A DNA stretch of 64,000 nucleotides, taken from NCBI GenBank assembly GCA_002404155.1, contig DHJC01000092.1, forward strand, positions 10,606-74,605, written 5' to 3'. The notes under the pieces are model-generated. The model ran no database searches. It saw only the letters and a program-made list of their open reading frames with translations, and had not been told where the DNA came from. This document shows positions 41,773-50,711 of this stretch, piece after piece. Origin of the DNA: Chloroflexi bacterium UBA4730. GTDB lineage: Bacteria; Chloroflexota; Limnocylindria; P2-11E. The first letter of the stretch is position 1, and each line of letters starts with the position of its first letter. A program made the position numbers and the translations under genes.

Positions 41773-43743
41773 TCAGGGCGCTATATCGGTTCGCGCGCGC
41801 TTGCGGGCGTAGGCGCGGGTGTCGGCGTTCTCGACGAGCGCCTTCGCGCTCTTCCCGTCGAGCGGGTACGTCGCGATGCCCCAGGACCGCGCCGGCATGC
41901 GGATCTTCCCGCCGTCGGACAGCTCGACCTCGCTGTGGTCGAGCTCATCCATCAACCGCTGCACGACGCGCTCGGCCTCGTCACGCGGTGTGTCGGGCAT
42001 GACGATCGCGAACTCGTCACCCCCGTAGCGGGCCGGGATGTCCTCCATCCGCACGCGCCGGCCGATGACCCCACCGAGCGTGCGCAACACTGCGTCGCCG
42101 GCAAGGTGCCCGTACGTGTCATTGATCCGCTTCAGGCCGTCGATGTCGAAGTACGCCACCGCGAGCGGTGTCGTGCGGCGCTCGGCACGCGCGACCTCCT
42201 CCTCGAGGCGGCCGTAGAAGTAGCCGTAGTTGTGAATGCCGGTGAGCGCGTCCGTGTTGGCCGCCCGCTTCAGTCGCTCGTGCAGCTCGGCAACGTCGAT
42301 GGCCGCGGCGATCTGCGCGGCGACCGCCTGCAGGAGCGTGAGGTCCCGCCGGCCGAAGACGCCGACCGACGGATGTGACACGACGAGCGCGCCGATCGCG
42401 CGGCCCGATGAGAGCAGCGGCACGACCATCTCCGAGCGCACGCTCGGATCGCCGAGGTAGCGCGGGTCGGTGCGCACGTCGTCGACGATCTGGGCCTCAC
42501 CACGCTCCACGACCCAGCCGGAGAGCCCACGGCCCTTCTCGACCCGCGCGGGGCCGGCCAGGTCCGTCCGCGACCCGGCGGCGGAGCGCACAACGAGGTC
42601 GCCGGTCGTCTCTTCGCGGAGCAAGATCGTGAACGCCGCGCCGGCCATATGCCGTTCGAGGATCGCGAGGATGCGCGCGAGGAGCTGCTGCATGTCGAGC
42701 AAGGTGTGGAACTCCGGCGTGATCTCGGCGAGGATCGACAGCTCTCGCGACGCGCCGACCTCCTCCTCCGCCGCGGCCACGGCGCCGCGGGCCTCGATCA
42801 TCGTGACGAACTCGTCGACGATCTTCGGGTCGTACCACACGCCCGCGAGGGTGCGCAGCTCCGCGATGGCGGCCTCCGCCGGGAGCGCGCGCCGGTACGG
42901 ACGATCCGCGAGCATGGCCTCGTAGCCGATCGCGACGGACAGGATCCGCGCGGCAAGCGGGATCGCATCGGCCGTCAGCCCCATCGGGTAGCCGGTGCCG
43001 TCCCAGCGCTCGTTCGCGTGGCGCACGATGGGCACCACCGAGCGCAGGAATTCGATCGACTCGAGGATGCGCGCGCCGAGGAGCGGGTGCTCCTGGACGA
43101 TCTTGCGTTCCTCGGTCGTGAGCGGGCCGCTCTTCGCGAGGATCGTCGCCGGCACGCCGATCTTGCCGAGCGAATGGAACAGCGACGCGTAGCGGAGGTC
43201 GCGAAGCACGTCGTCGCCCAGCCCGAGGCGCTCGCCGAGCGCGACCGCGTCCGCCGCGATGCGGCGCTGATGATCCTCGTGATAGCCGTCGCGGGCCTGG
43301 ATCATCGCGGTGAGCTTCGAGACCGTCGACAGATATGCGTCATCGAGCTTGAGATACAGGCGCATCGAGCGGATGGCCGTGGCACCCATCCCGGAGAGGA
43401 CCCCGATGAGCTCGCGCTCGTCGTCGGTGAACCGGTGGGGCTCGGTCCACGTGACCAGCAGGAGCCCCACGGATTCGGACGCGGCGCGGAGCGGCTGCAC
43501 GAGCAGAGCGCGGTGGCCCCACTCCCGTAGCCGCGCGCGCGTCGGATCGGGCGCCTGCTCGGCGTCGGTGATCTCGACCGGCTTGCCGGACTCGAGCGCG
43601 GTCATGTAGTCGCTCGGCGTGGCCTTCGAGAGCGCGAGATGCTCCGTCGGCCGCCGGCCGGTGGTGTTGCCGGCGAACTCGAGGCTCTCGCCGCCCGTAT
43701 CCAGGTACACCGCCGCCGCGGAGGCCCGATCGAGGACACGAAC
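41773..43743 (-). CDS. C-terminal part of frameshifted GAF / HD-GYP / GAF / GGDEF protein
   Basis: Continues the gene that starts at 45026, in a different frame. It holds the rest of a GAF domain, an HD-GYP domain, another GAF and a GGDEF domain. In the HD-GYP part the dyad reads FHSLGKIG rather than HD, so the metal-binding Asp is Ser, while EHP and GTGYP are kept; phosphodiesterase activity is doubtful. The GGDEF part is canonical, ARYGGDEF, with an RMED inhibitory site five residues upstream, so diguanylate cyclase activity with product inhibition is likely. A longer open frame to 44910 is a shadow. Confidence 0.75.
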   Translation of the reverse strand, partial: VRVLDRASAAAVYLDTGGESLEFAGNTTGRRPTEHLALSKATPSDYMTALESGKPVEITDAEQAPDPTRARLREWGHRALLVQPLRAASESVGLLLVTWTEPHRFTDDERELIGVLSGMGATAIRSMRLYLKLDDAYLSTVSKLTAMIQARDGYHEDHQRRIAADAVALGERLGLGDDVLRDLRYASLFHSLGKIGVPATILAKSGPLTTEERKIVQEHPLLGARILESIEFLRSVVPIVRHANERWDGTGYPMGLTADAIPLAARILSVAIGYEAMLADRPYRRALPAEAAIAELRTLAGVWYDPKIVDEFVTMIEARGAVAAAEEEVGASRELSILAEITPEFHTLLDMQQLLARILAILERHMAGAAFTILLREETTGDLVVRSAAGSRTDLAGPARVEKGRGLSGWVVERGEAQIVDDVRTDPRYLGDPSVRSEMVVPLLSSGRAIGALVVSHPSVGVFGRRDLTLLQAVAAQIAAAIDVAELHERLKRAANTDALTGIHNYGYFYGRLEEEVARAERRTTPLAVAYFDIDGLKRINDTYGHLAGDAVLRTLGGVIGRRVRMEDIPARYGGDEFAIVMPDTPRDEAERVVQRLMDELDHSEVELSDGGKIRMPARSWGIATYPLDGKSAKALVENADTRAYARKRARTDIAP

Positions 43744-45026
43744 GCGTTCGCGAATAGCTGGATGACGTCCTCCATCCGCCGCTGGCTGTTGATCTCGACG
43801 CCGGTGCGATGGAGATCGACGAGCCGCTTGGAGAGGCCGCTCGCGCGCGCGTACAGGTCCGCACGCTCGATCGCGATGGCCGCTTCGTTCGCGATCGCGA
43901 CGAGGAGCTCGAGATCGCCCTCGTCGTACGCGTTCGGCTTCACGCTCTGGACCGACAGCGCCCCAACGACGACGCCCTGGATGCGCATCGGCGCGACCAG
44001 GACCGACCGTTCGTTGATCGTCCCCCAGGCGCTGCGGACGAGCCCGAGCTTCGCCAGGTCGCGCGCAATGTCGCGTACGAGCAGCGGCTGGGCGCGCTCG
44101 ACGACGAGTCCAGCGAGCGTGCCGTCCACCGGACCATCCTCGCCGGGCAGCTCGCGATCGGCGTCGACCAGGAAGCGGTACGACATGACCGAGCGCGCGC
44201 GGTCGACGATGGCGACGAAGAAGGCGTCGGTCTCCAGCACCGTTCGGACCTGCGCGTACACCGCGCGGAACACTTCGGTCGTGTCGAGCGACATGCCGAC
44301 GGCGTGGCCGACCTCGACGAGCGTGGCCATGAGCCGCGCCCGCCGCTCCGCGACGAAACGGGCCCGGATGTCCAGGTATCCGAACACGAGTGCGGGAATC
44401 CCCGGCACGAGGAACCACGGCTGGATGACGATGATCTCGATCGTGATGACGGCCGCGAGGCTCCAGAGGAGCTGCGCGCGCCCGGTACGGACGAGCCAGC
44501 GCCACCCACGCTCCAGCGATGCGCCGCGCAGGGCCGCGAGCAGGAGATACAGCTGGCCGAGATCGACGGCCACGAGCCCGAACACCGCGAGCACCGCTGC
44601 GGGGATCGAGGCCGGCGCATCGACCTGCGGGGCGAGGCTGCGCCACGCGATCGCATAGAGCAGTGATGCGACGCCGCTCGAGATCGCGATCGCCCCGGCG
44701 TTGCGGATGATCTGCTCGCGCCGCTTGTGGTTGATCATGTCGCTCGTCATGCGCGCGAGCGCCGCGACGATCGACACGGCGCCGAGCGGGAGGAAGATGA
44801 CCCCGGCGACGATGGCCACGTCGGACGGGCTGAGGTCGGCGTCGGGATGGATGCGGATGGGCCGGGTCGCGAGCAGCACGGTCGCGGCGTAGAGCGCGCC
44901 GACGAGCCACAGCTGTACCGGCATCATGACGAGCCCGACCGCGCCCAGCGCGAGGAACGGGATCGAGACCAGGGCCGTCGCGAGGATCAGACCTGTCGTT
45001 GCGGCGCGGTTCCGCACCCCACCCAT
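43738..45026 (-). CDS. N-terminal part of frameshifted membrane GAF / HD-GYP / GGDEF protein
   Basis: About 430 residues: some five to six transmembrane helices in the first 200 residues (a MASE-like sensor), then a GAF domain (about 215-385) and the start of a second GAF that breaks near 43740. After NAF the frame goes out of phase into low-complexity sequence and stops at 43602; the continuation (RVLDRASAAAVYLD) is found one base off. No slippery heptamer is obvious. A one-base deletion, real or a sequencing error, is the simplest reading. Confidence 0.75.
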
Positions 45027-45082
45027 CGTCGGTCGTGACGCTAGCAGGGGGTCTTGGCGGAACGTTGTCTAGGCGGGATCAG

Positions 45083-45253
45083 CTACCGCGAACGAAGGTA
45101 CCGCTCAAAAAGCAGGATCGCGACGAGGATCGCGGCGATGATCAGGACTTCTCGGATCCCACCGCGCTCGACACCAGGGCGGACCACGAGCAGCACGAGG
45201 ACGAGCGCGAGGAGCGTGCCGGCCGCGACGACGAACGCGCGGCGCCGGTCCAC
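45083..45253 (-). CDS. small two-helix membrane protein after sdhB
   Basis: 56 residues from GTG 45253, three bases after the sdhB stop; two hydrophobic helices (about 7-26 and 35-52) and a basic C-terminus (ERYLRSR). It has the operon position of a small Sdh anchor subunit, but no quinone- or haem-binding histidine is visible, so a role in the complex is only possible. Confidence 0.5.
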   Translation of the reverse strand: MDRRRAFVVAAGTLLALVLVLLVVRPGVERGGIREVLIIAAILVAILLFERYLRSR

Positions 45254-45255
45254 CG

Positions 45256-46062
45256 CTAGGCCTTGGCGGACGGCGGCTCCGGCTCGCCCGGGCCCGGCTG
45301 CTGCGCCCCCTTGGAGAGAACACGCCGCTTCACCCAGGCCAAGGGGTCGTAGAACTCGGTCACGATCCGCTCCTTGAGCGGGATGATCGCGTTGTCCGTG
45401 ATGTGGATGTCCTCGGGACAGACCTCGGTGCAGCACTTGGTGATGTTGCAGAACCCAAGTCCGGCCTTCTGGCGGATGAGCTCGAGGCGGTCATTCGTGT
45501 CGAGCGGATGCATCTCGAGCGCGGCGAGCCGAACGAAGAACCGTGGGCCGGCGAACGCCTTCTTATTCTCCTCGTGATCGCGGATGACATGACAGGTGTC
45601 CTGGCAGAGGAAGCATTCGATGCACTTGTGGAATTCCTGGACGCGATCGATGTCCTCCTGGTACATCCGGCGCGTGCCGTCGGCCTCCTTCGGCTTCGGC
45701 TTGAACGCGGGGATCTCCTTCGCCTTCTCGTAGTTGAATGAGACGTCCGTGACCAGGTCCTTGATGATCGGGAAGGTCTTCATCGGCGAGACCGTGATCT
45801 CCTCGCCGGGCGCGAAGGTGTTCATCCGGGTCATGCACAGGAGCCGCGCGTGGCCATTGATCTCCGCGCTGCACGAGCCACATTTGCCGGCCTTGCAGTT
45901 CCAGCGGACCGCGAGATCCGGCGCGCGGAGCGCCTGGATCCGGTGGATGACGTCGAGCACGACCATGCCCTCGACCATCGGCACGGTGTACGTCTCGAAG
46001 CGGCCGCCGGTCTTGGTCCCGCGCCAGATGGACATCGTGGCGTCGCGCGTCTCGTCGGTCAT
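45256..46062 (-). CDS. sdhB: succinate dehydrogenase iron-sulfur subunit
   Basis: 268 residues. 2Fe-2S ligands in CKAGKCGSCS...LLC, then CIECFLCQDTC and CNITKCCTEVCPE for the two cubane-type clusters. ATG 46062 overlaps the sdhA stop (ATGA); the longer frame adds a non-conserved leader. Carries electrons from FAD to the quinone site in the membrane. Confidence 0.93.
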   Translation of the reverse strand: MTDETRDATMSIWRGTKTGGRFETYTVPMVEGMVVLDVIHRIQALRAPDLAVRWNCKAGKCGSCSAEINGHARLLCMTRMNTFAPGEEITVSPMKTFPIIKDLVTDVSFNYEKAKEIPAFKPKPKEADGTRRMYQEDIDRVQEFHKCIECFLCQDTCHVIRDHEENKKAFAGPRFFVRLAALEMHPLDTNDRLELIRQKAGLGFCNITKCCTEVCPEDIHITDNAIIPLKERIVTEFYDPLAWVKRRVLSKGAQQPGPGEPEPPSAKA

Positions 46063-47870
46063 GCCGGCTGCTTCTCCTCGGCTAGGACGAGCTGGCGCAG
46101 CTCCTCCGGGATCTGCGGGAGTGGCTCGGTCGCGAGCTCGAGCTGGCCGCCGCGCTTGCGGGTGACGACGTTCTTCTTCCCCCACTCGGGATCCGCCTTC
46201 TGGTAGTCGTCGCGGGTGTGGCCTCCGCGGCTCTCCTGCCGCATGAGCGCCGAGCGTGCACAGGCCTTCGACACCGTGATCATCGACCGGAGGTCGAGGG
46301 CAAGGTGCCAGCCGGGGTTGAACTGCCGGTTGCCTTCGACGGTCACGCGGTCGACCCGCTCGCCGAGCACGTCGAGCGTCGCGATGGCCTGCTGGAGCTC
46401 CGCCTCGGTGCGGATGATGCCGACGAGGCGCTGCATCGTCTCCTGTAGCTCGGCATGGAGCGCGTACGGGTTCTCGGTCCCCTCGCCGTCGAACGGCGCG
46501 AGCATCGAGCGCGCGGCCGCCTCCACCTGCGCGTCATCCACCGCGCGGGCGTTCGTCCGGCTCGCATAGGCCGCCGCGCCGGCACCGGCCCGGCGGCCGA
46601 ACACGAGCAGATCCGAGAGGGAGTTCCCGCCGAGCCGGTTCGCGCCGTGCATACCCGCCGCGACCTCGCCCGCAGCGAAGAGCCCGGGCACCGTCGCCGC
46701 GGCCGTCTCGGGCTCGACCCGCACGCCACCCATGAAGTAGTGGCACGTCGGGCCGATCTCCATGGCGGTCGTCGTGATGTCGACGTCGGCCAGCTGCTTG
46801 AACTGTTGATACATCGACGGCAGCCGCTTCTTGATGAACTCCGGCGAGCGGCGCGACGCGATGTCGAGGTACACACCGCCGTGCGGAGTGCCGCGACCGG
46901 CCTTCACCTCGGTGTTGATCGCGCGCGCGACCTCGTCGCGCGGCAGGAGGTCCGGTGTGCGGCGGTTGTTCTTCTTGTCCTCGTACCACGCGTCGGCCTC
47001 GCGCTCGTTCTCGGCGGTATCGGCCCGAAAGAACTCGGGGATGTAATCGAACATGAACCGCTTGCCCTCGTTGTTCGTCAGCATGCCGCCGTCTCCACGG
47101 ACGCCCTCGGTCACGAGCAGGCCACGGACGCTCGGGGGCCACACCATCCCCGTCGGGTGGAACTGGACCATCTCCATGTCGATGAGGTCCGTGCCCGCGT
47201 CGAGGGCCATCGCGATCCCGTCGCCGGTGTACTCCCACGAGTTGGACGTGATCTTCCACGCCTTCCCACCGCCGCCGGTCGCGAGGACCACGGCACGCGC
47301 GCCGAAGAGGACGAACTTCCCGCTTTCCCGCCAGTAGCCGAACGCGCCCGCGATCTTGCCGCCGTCGGTGAGGAGGCGCTGGAGCGTGCACTCCATGTAT
47401 ACGTCGATGCCCTTGTGCACCGCGTGCTGCTGGAGGATGCGGATCATCTCGAGCCCGGTGCGGTCGCCGACGTGCGCGAGCCGCGCGTAGCGGTGGCCGC
47501 CGAAGTCTCGCTGGAGGATGAGTCCGTCACTCGTCCGATCGAACAGGGCACCCCACTCCTCGAGCTCGAGCACGCGGTCCGGCGCCTCCTGGGCGTGCAG
47601 CTGCGCCATCCGCCAGTTGTTGAGGAGCTTGCCGCCGCGCATCGTGTCTCGAAAGTGGACGCGCCAGTTGTCCTCCTTCCACACATTGCCGAGCGCGGCG
47701 GCGATGCCGCCTTCGGCCATGACCGTGTGAGCCTTCCCGAGGAGCGACTTGCAGATGAGCGCCGTGTGCGCGCCCGCGGCCGACGCCTCGATCGCCGCGC
47801 GCAGCCCCGCACCGCCGGCCCCGACCACGATCACGTCGTAGTCGTGCCGCTCGATCCCCTCTTTGCTCAT
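46059..47870 (-). CDS. sdhA: succinate dehydrogenase flavoprotein subunit
   Basis: 603 residues. FAD site VVGAGGAGLRAAIEA, the covalent-FAD histidine in AHTVMAEGGIAAALGN, and active-site segments including HPTGMVWP. Oxidises succinate to fumarate. ATG 47870 is the fourth copy of an RTGAGC repeat and overlaps the stop of the last mini-ORF, so its translation is probably fed by reinitiation from the sdhC side. Confidence 0.95.
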   Translation of the reverse strand: MSKEGIERHDYDVIVVGAGGAGLRAAIEASAAGAHTALICKSLLGKAHTVMAEGGIAAALGNVWKEDNWRVHFRDTMRGGKLLNNWRMAQLHAQEAPDRVLELEEWGALFDRTSDGLILQRDFGGHRYARLAHVGDRTGLEMIRILQQHAVHKGIDVYMECTLQRLLTDGGKIAGAFGYWRESGKFVLFGARAVVLATGGGGKAWKITSNSWEYTGDGIAMALDAGTDLIDMEMVQFHPTGMVWPPSVRGLLVTEGVRGDGGMLTNNEGKRFMFDYIPEFFRADTAENEREADAWYEDKKNNRRTPDLLPRDEVARAINTEVKAGRGTPHGGVYLDIASRRSPEFIKKRLPSMYQQFKQLADVDITTTAMEIGPTCHYFMGGVRVEPETAAATVPGLFAAGEVAAGMHGANRLGGNSLSDLLVFGRRAGAGAAAYASRTNARAVDDAQVEAAARSMLAPFDGEGTENPYALHAELQETMQRLVGIIRTEAELQQAIATLDVLGERVDRVTVEGNRQFNPGWHLALDLRSMITVSKACARSALMRQESRGGHTRDDYQKADPEWGKKNVVTRKRGGQLELATEPLPQIPEELRQLVLAEEKQPA

Positions 47871-47903
47871 TTCCGGCTCATTTCCGGCTCATCTCCGGCT
47901 CAC
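47867..47903 (-). repeat. 11-bp tandem repeat forming a three-step stop/start relay between sdhC and sdhA
   Basis: On the coding strand the unit (A/G)TGAGCCGGA(A/G) occurs three times in tandem (47903-47893, 47892-47882, 47881-47871), followed by the sdhA start ATGAGC. Each unit encodes a 4-codon ORF: MSRR stop (47903-47889), MSRK stop (47892-47878), MSRK stop (47881-47867). The sdhC TGA overlaps the first start as GTGA, and each mini-ORF TGA overlaps the next start as ATGA, ending in sdhA ATG 47870. Confidence 0.9.
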
Positions 47904-48670
47904 GAGATCCAGCGGGGATCGACGATGACGCCCATCGCGACGAGGCGGATGTAGAGGTCGGTGAGGCCGACGACGACGAGGCTCGCCCAGGCCCACCGGT
48001 TGTGGCGCACGTTCAGCCGGTTGGAATAGGTCCAGAGCCGGAACCGGAGCGATGCCTTGTGGAACGAGTCGAGGTAGCCGCCGACGAGGTAGCGCGCCGA
48101 GTGGCAGCCCAACGTGTAGCCGGTGAGCAGCAGGACGTTCGCGACCATGATCACCGTGCCGAGGCCGATGCCGAAGTGCCCGTGGAAGTTGAATGCCTCG
48201 ATCGCGTCCCACCAAAGGACGACCAGGACCAGCACCGCGATGTACAGCGTGTAGCGGTGGAGGTTCTGGATGATGAACGGGAAGCGCGTCTCGCCGCTGT
48301 ACGTCTTCGGCGCGTCGGGGACGAGGCACGCCGGCGGTGACCTGAAGAAGCCGCGGTAGTACGAGCGGCGGTAGTAATAGCAGGTGAAGCGGAACGCGAG
48401 CGGCGAGCCGACGATGAGGATCGCCGGCGAAAGGTTCCACCACGAGCCGAGCAGCGGGAGCGTGGGGTGCACGCAGTTCTGCGCGAGGCACGGCGAGTAG
48501 AACGGCGAGAGGTACGGATCCGCGTAGTAGTTGCCGTTCGCCAGACTCGCCCACGTCGCGTAGACGACGAAGCCGCCAAGGACGACGACGTAGATGAGTG
48601 GCTCGACCCACCAGAGGTCCTTCCGCTCCACGCGGTCCCCGATCCGGCGCACGCCGGAGGCCGTCGCCAT
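47900..48670 (-). CDS. sdhC: succinate dehydrogenase membrane anchor / cytochrome b subunit
   Basis: About 256 residues with five to six hydrophobic segments and several histidines suited to haem b (FIIQNLHRYTLY, FHGHFGIG, GCHSARYLVGG). One large anchor rather than SdhC plus SdhD. ATG 48670 is preferred; GTG 48724 would add a Cys-rich leader lying next to the LysR palindrome. Its stop begins the mini-ORF relay into sdhA. Confidence 0.8.
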   Translation of the reverse strand: MATASGVRRIGDRVERKDLWWVEPLIYVVVLGGFVVYATWASLANGNYYADPYLSPFYSPCLAQNCVHPTLPLLGSWWNLSPAILIVGSPLAFRFTCYYYRRSYYRGFFRSPPACLVPDAPKTYSGETRFPFIIQNLHRYTLYIAVLVLVVLWWDAIEAFNFHGHFGIGLGTVIMVANVLLLTGYTLGCHSARYLVGGYLDSFHKASLRFRLWTYSNRLNVRHNRWAWASLVVVGLTDLYIRLVAMGVIVDPRWIS

Positions 48671-48729
48671 CGGTCGAACGCTAGGCCGCGAAGTGCCCTG
48701 CTGACAAGGACATGGATGGGACACGAACC

Positions 48730-48744
48730 ATAGCCGTAGGCTAT
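48730..48744. promoter_or_regulatory. LysR-type box ATAG-N7-CTAT beside sdh
   Basis: CATAGCC-GTA-GGCTATG (48729-48745) is a perfect 7-bp-arm palindrome containing ATAG-N7-CTAT with the T-N11-A core. It lies between sdhC (start 48670) and the divergent lysR gene, ending two bases before the ATG at 48747. Same consensus as at 36363-36377. Confidence 0.65.
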
Positions 48745-48746
48745 GA

Positions 48747-49628
48747 ATGGTCGTGGAGCTTCAGCAGCTGCGCTACTTCGTCGCCGTCGCCGAGACCGGC
48801 AAGTTCACGACGGCTGCGCGCGACCTTCACGTGGCCCAGCCGTCGGTGAGCAAACAGGTGCGGAAGCTCGAGACCGAGCTCGGCGCGGTGCTGCTCGAGC
48901 GGCGCAAGGCCGGCATCCTCCTCACTGACGCCGGCGCGATCCTCCTGCCCTGGGCGAAGCGCGTGCTCGCCGACCTGGACGGCGCCCGGTCGGAGGTCGC
49001 CGGCCTCGCGACGCTCGAGCGCGGCCGGCTGTCGGTCGGCGCGACCCCGAGCCTCAGCACGGTCCTGCTTCCGCGCGTGCTCGCCGCGTTCCACGCGGAG
49101 CATCCGGGCGTGACGCTGAACGTGGTCGAGGCCGGCTCGCGCGATCTCGTCGATCACCTCGCGGCAGGTGATCTGGACCTCGCCCTCGTCATCCTCCCGG
49201 TGCCGCGCGAGGAGCTGTTCGAGACGACGCCGCTCATCCGCGAGGAGCTCGTCCTTGCCGTCGCGAAGAAGCATCCGCTCGCGCGGCGCAAGACGGTGAA
49301 GGTGAGCGAGCTGCGCGGCGTCCCGCTCGTGATGTTCCGCGACGGCTACGACCTGCGGAGCGCGACGATCACCGCCTGCGAGCAGGCCGGGTTCCACCCG
49401 ACATTCGCGATCGAGGGCGCCGAGATGGACGGGGTGCTGCGGATGGCCGCCGCGGGGGTCGGCGTCGCGGTCGTGCCGAGCATGGTCGTCGAGCGCGGCG
49501 GGCGGCTCGTCGCGGTCCGCATCGCACAGCCGACGCTGTCGCGTTCCGTCGGCGTCGCGTTCCGCCGCGATCGCCACCACTCGCGGGCGGCTGACGCGTT
49601 CGTGGCGCGGCTGCGCGCGTTCATCTAG
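48747..49628 (+). CDS. LysR-family regulator divergent from sdh
   Basis: 293 residues (or 291 from GTG 48753). N-terminal winged helix LRYFVAVAETGKFTTAARDLHVAQPSVSKQVRKLETELGAVLL, then a substrate-binding domain. The palindrome directly before its start would let it autoregulate while controlling the sdhCAB operon. Downstream VOC gene is only 10 bases away, so they may be co-transcribed. Confidence 0.88.
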   Translation: MVVELQQLRYFVAVAETGKFTTAARDLHVAQPSVSKQVRKLETELGAVLLERRKAGILLTDAGAILLPWAKRVLADLDGARSEVAGLATLERGRLSVGATPSLSTVLLPRVLAAFHAEHPGVTLNVVEAGSRDLVDHLAAGDLDLALVILPVPREELFETTPLIREELVLAVAKKHPLARRKTVKVSELRGVPLVMFRDGYDLRSATITACEQAGFHPTFAIEGAEMDGVLRMAAAGVGVAVVPSMVVERGGRLVAVRIAQPTLSRSVGVAFRRDRHHSRAADAFVARLRAFI

Positions 49629-49638
49629 GGTCCGGGCC

Positions 49639-50031
49639 GTGCCGTCGCTGAACGCGATCGGGATCGCCTCGAAGGATCTCGCCGCGTCGATCCGCTTCTA
49701 CCGCCTGCTCGGCGTCGCGTTCCCCGAGCCGGGCGGCGACCACGTCGAGGCCGTACTTCCGAACGGGCTCCGGTTGATGCTCGACGACCTGACGCGCATC
49801 AAGGCGCTCGACCCGGAATGGACCGCGCCGACAGGCCACCGCATGGGCCTCGCGTTCGCGTGCGCGAGCCCGGCGGAGGTCGATGCGGTGCACGCGAAGG
49901 TGACCGCGGCGGGCCATGCGTCGAAGGCGCTCCCTCACGACGCGTTCTGGGGTCAGCGGTACGCGCAGGTCGTCGTTCCCGACGGCAACATCGTGGATCT
50001 GTTCGCGGCCCGTCCGGGCCAGGCGGCCTAG
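49639..50031 (+). CDS. VOC-family (glyoxalase/bleomycin-resistance-like) protein
   Basis: 130 residues with the VOC pattern: SLNAIGIASKDLAASIRFYRLLGVAFPEP, LMLDDLT, and the second half HRMGLAFACASPAEVDAVHAKVTAAGH...DPD-like end VVPDGNIVDLFA. GTG start 49639. Metal ligands are incomplete, so dioxygenase or lyase chemistry cannot be assigned. Confidence 0.8.
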   Translation: MPSLNAIGIASKDLAASIRFYRLLGVAFPEPGGDHVEAVLPNGLRLMLDDLTRIKALDPEWTAPTGHRMGLAFACASPAEVDAVHAKVTAAGHASKALPHDAFWGQRYAQVVVPDGNIVDLFAARPGQAA

Positions 50032-50702
50032 CCCAGCCGCCGCACCGCGAGTGGCCGCTCGCCGGAGCGATCCACCATGAACGCGCGGCCACCCTCGCGT
50101 CCGCTCACGACTTCGACCAGCTGCTCGTTCTCGTAGCTCGCGGCGACGCCGTCGTCGAGCGCGATCCCTTCAGGCAGGCCCGCCGCGATCTCGCGCGGGT
50201 AGACCATCGGACGCCGCTCCTCGCTGTCGTAGTGCGGGGTCGCGCTGCCCTTCAGGAATCCGAGCCCGTCGCGCAGTGCGCCGAGCTCCGGCGTGAACGA
50301 GTCGGTCGTGCCCCCTTCGAACCAGCAGATGCACCCGGCGGACCAGCCGGTGAGGACGGTGCCGGCCTCGTACGCGGCGCGGAGCGCGCGGTCGACGCCG
50401 TGGACACGCCAGATCGCGAGCATGTTCGCGGTGTTGCCGCCGCCGACGATCACGACGTCCTGGTCGCGCACAAGCCTATCGATGTCGCCGATCGCGCGAT
50501 CGAACAGCAACAGATGACTGAGCTCGCACTCGCGTCCGGCGAGCTGCTGGTAGAAGGTCAACAGGTACCCGGCGGAGTCGCCTGAGGCCGTCGGGAGGAA
50601 CAGCACCTTGGGCCGCTTCGGCTTCGCGAACGAGAGCACGTAATCGACGAGCGCGGGATGGAAAAGCTCGCGGCCGCCGCACGGGATGATCCGCCGGGTC
50701 AC
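50028..50702 (-). CDS. S51-family peptidase E-like protein
   Basis: 224 residues. Nucleophile Ser121 in LTGWSAGCICWF and VVIVGGGNTANML are typical of peptidase E (aspartyl dipeptidase) and cyanophycinase relatives; here the flanking His/Asp positions follow the YqgE-like peptidase E subgroup. Convergent with and overlapping the VOC gene by 4 bases. Last gene of the minus-strand run that begins with the FAD/Fe-S oxidoreductase at 56451. Confidence 0.8.
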   Translation of the reverse strand: MTRRIIPCGGRELFHPALVDYVLSFAKPKRPKVLFLPTASGDSAGYLLTFYQQLAGRECELSHLLLFDRAIGDIDRLVRDQDVVIVGGGNTANMLAIWRVHGVDRALRAAYEAGTVLTGWSAGCICWFEGGTTDSFTPELGALRDGLGFLKGSATPHYDSEERRPMVYPREIAAGLPEGIALDDGVAASYENEQLVEVVSGREGGRAFMVDRSGERPLAVRRLG

Positions 50703-50711
50703 GCGCGCATG

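Noticed and set aside
43744..44910. Upstream part of the 1045-codon open frame ending at 41773
   Set aside because: Before about 43740 this frame has Arg-rich shadow sequence; the true coding frame there is the one starting at 45026.
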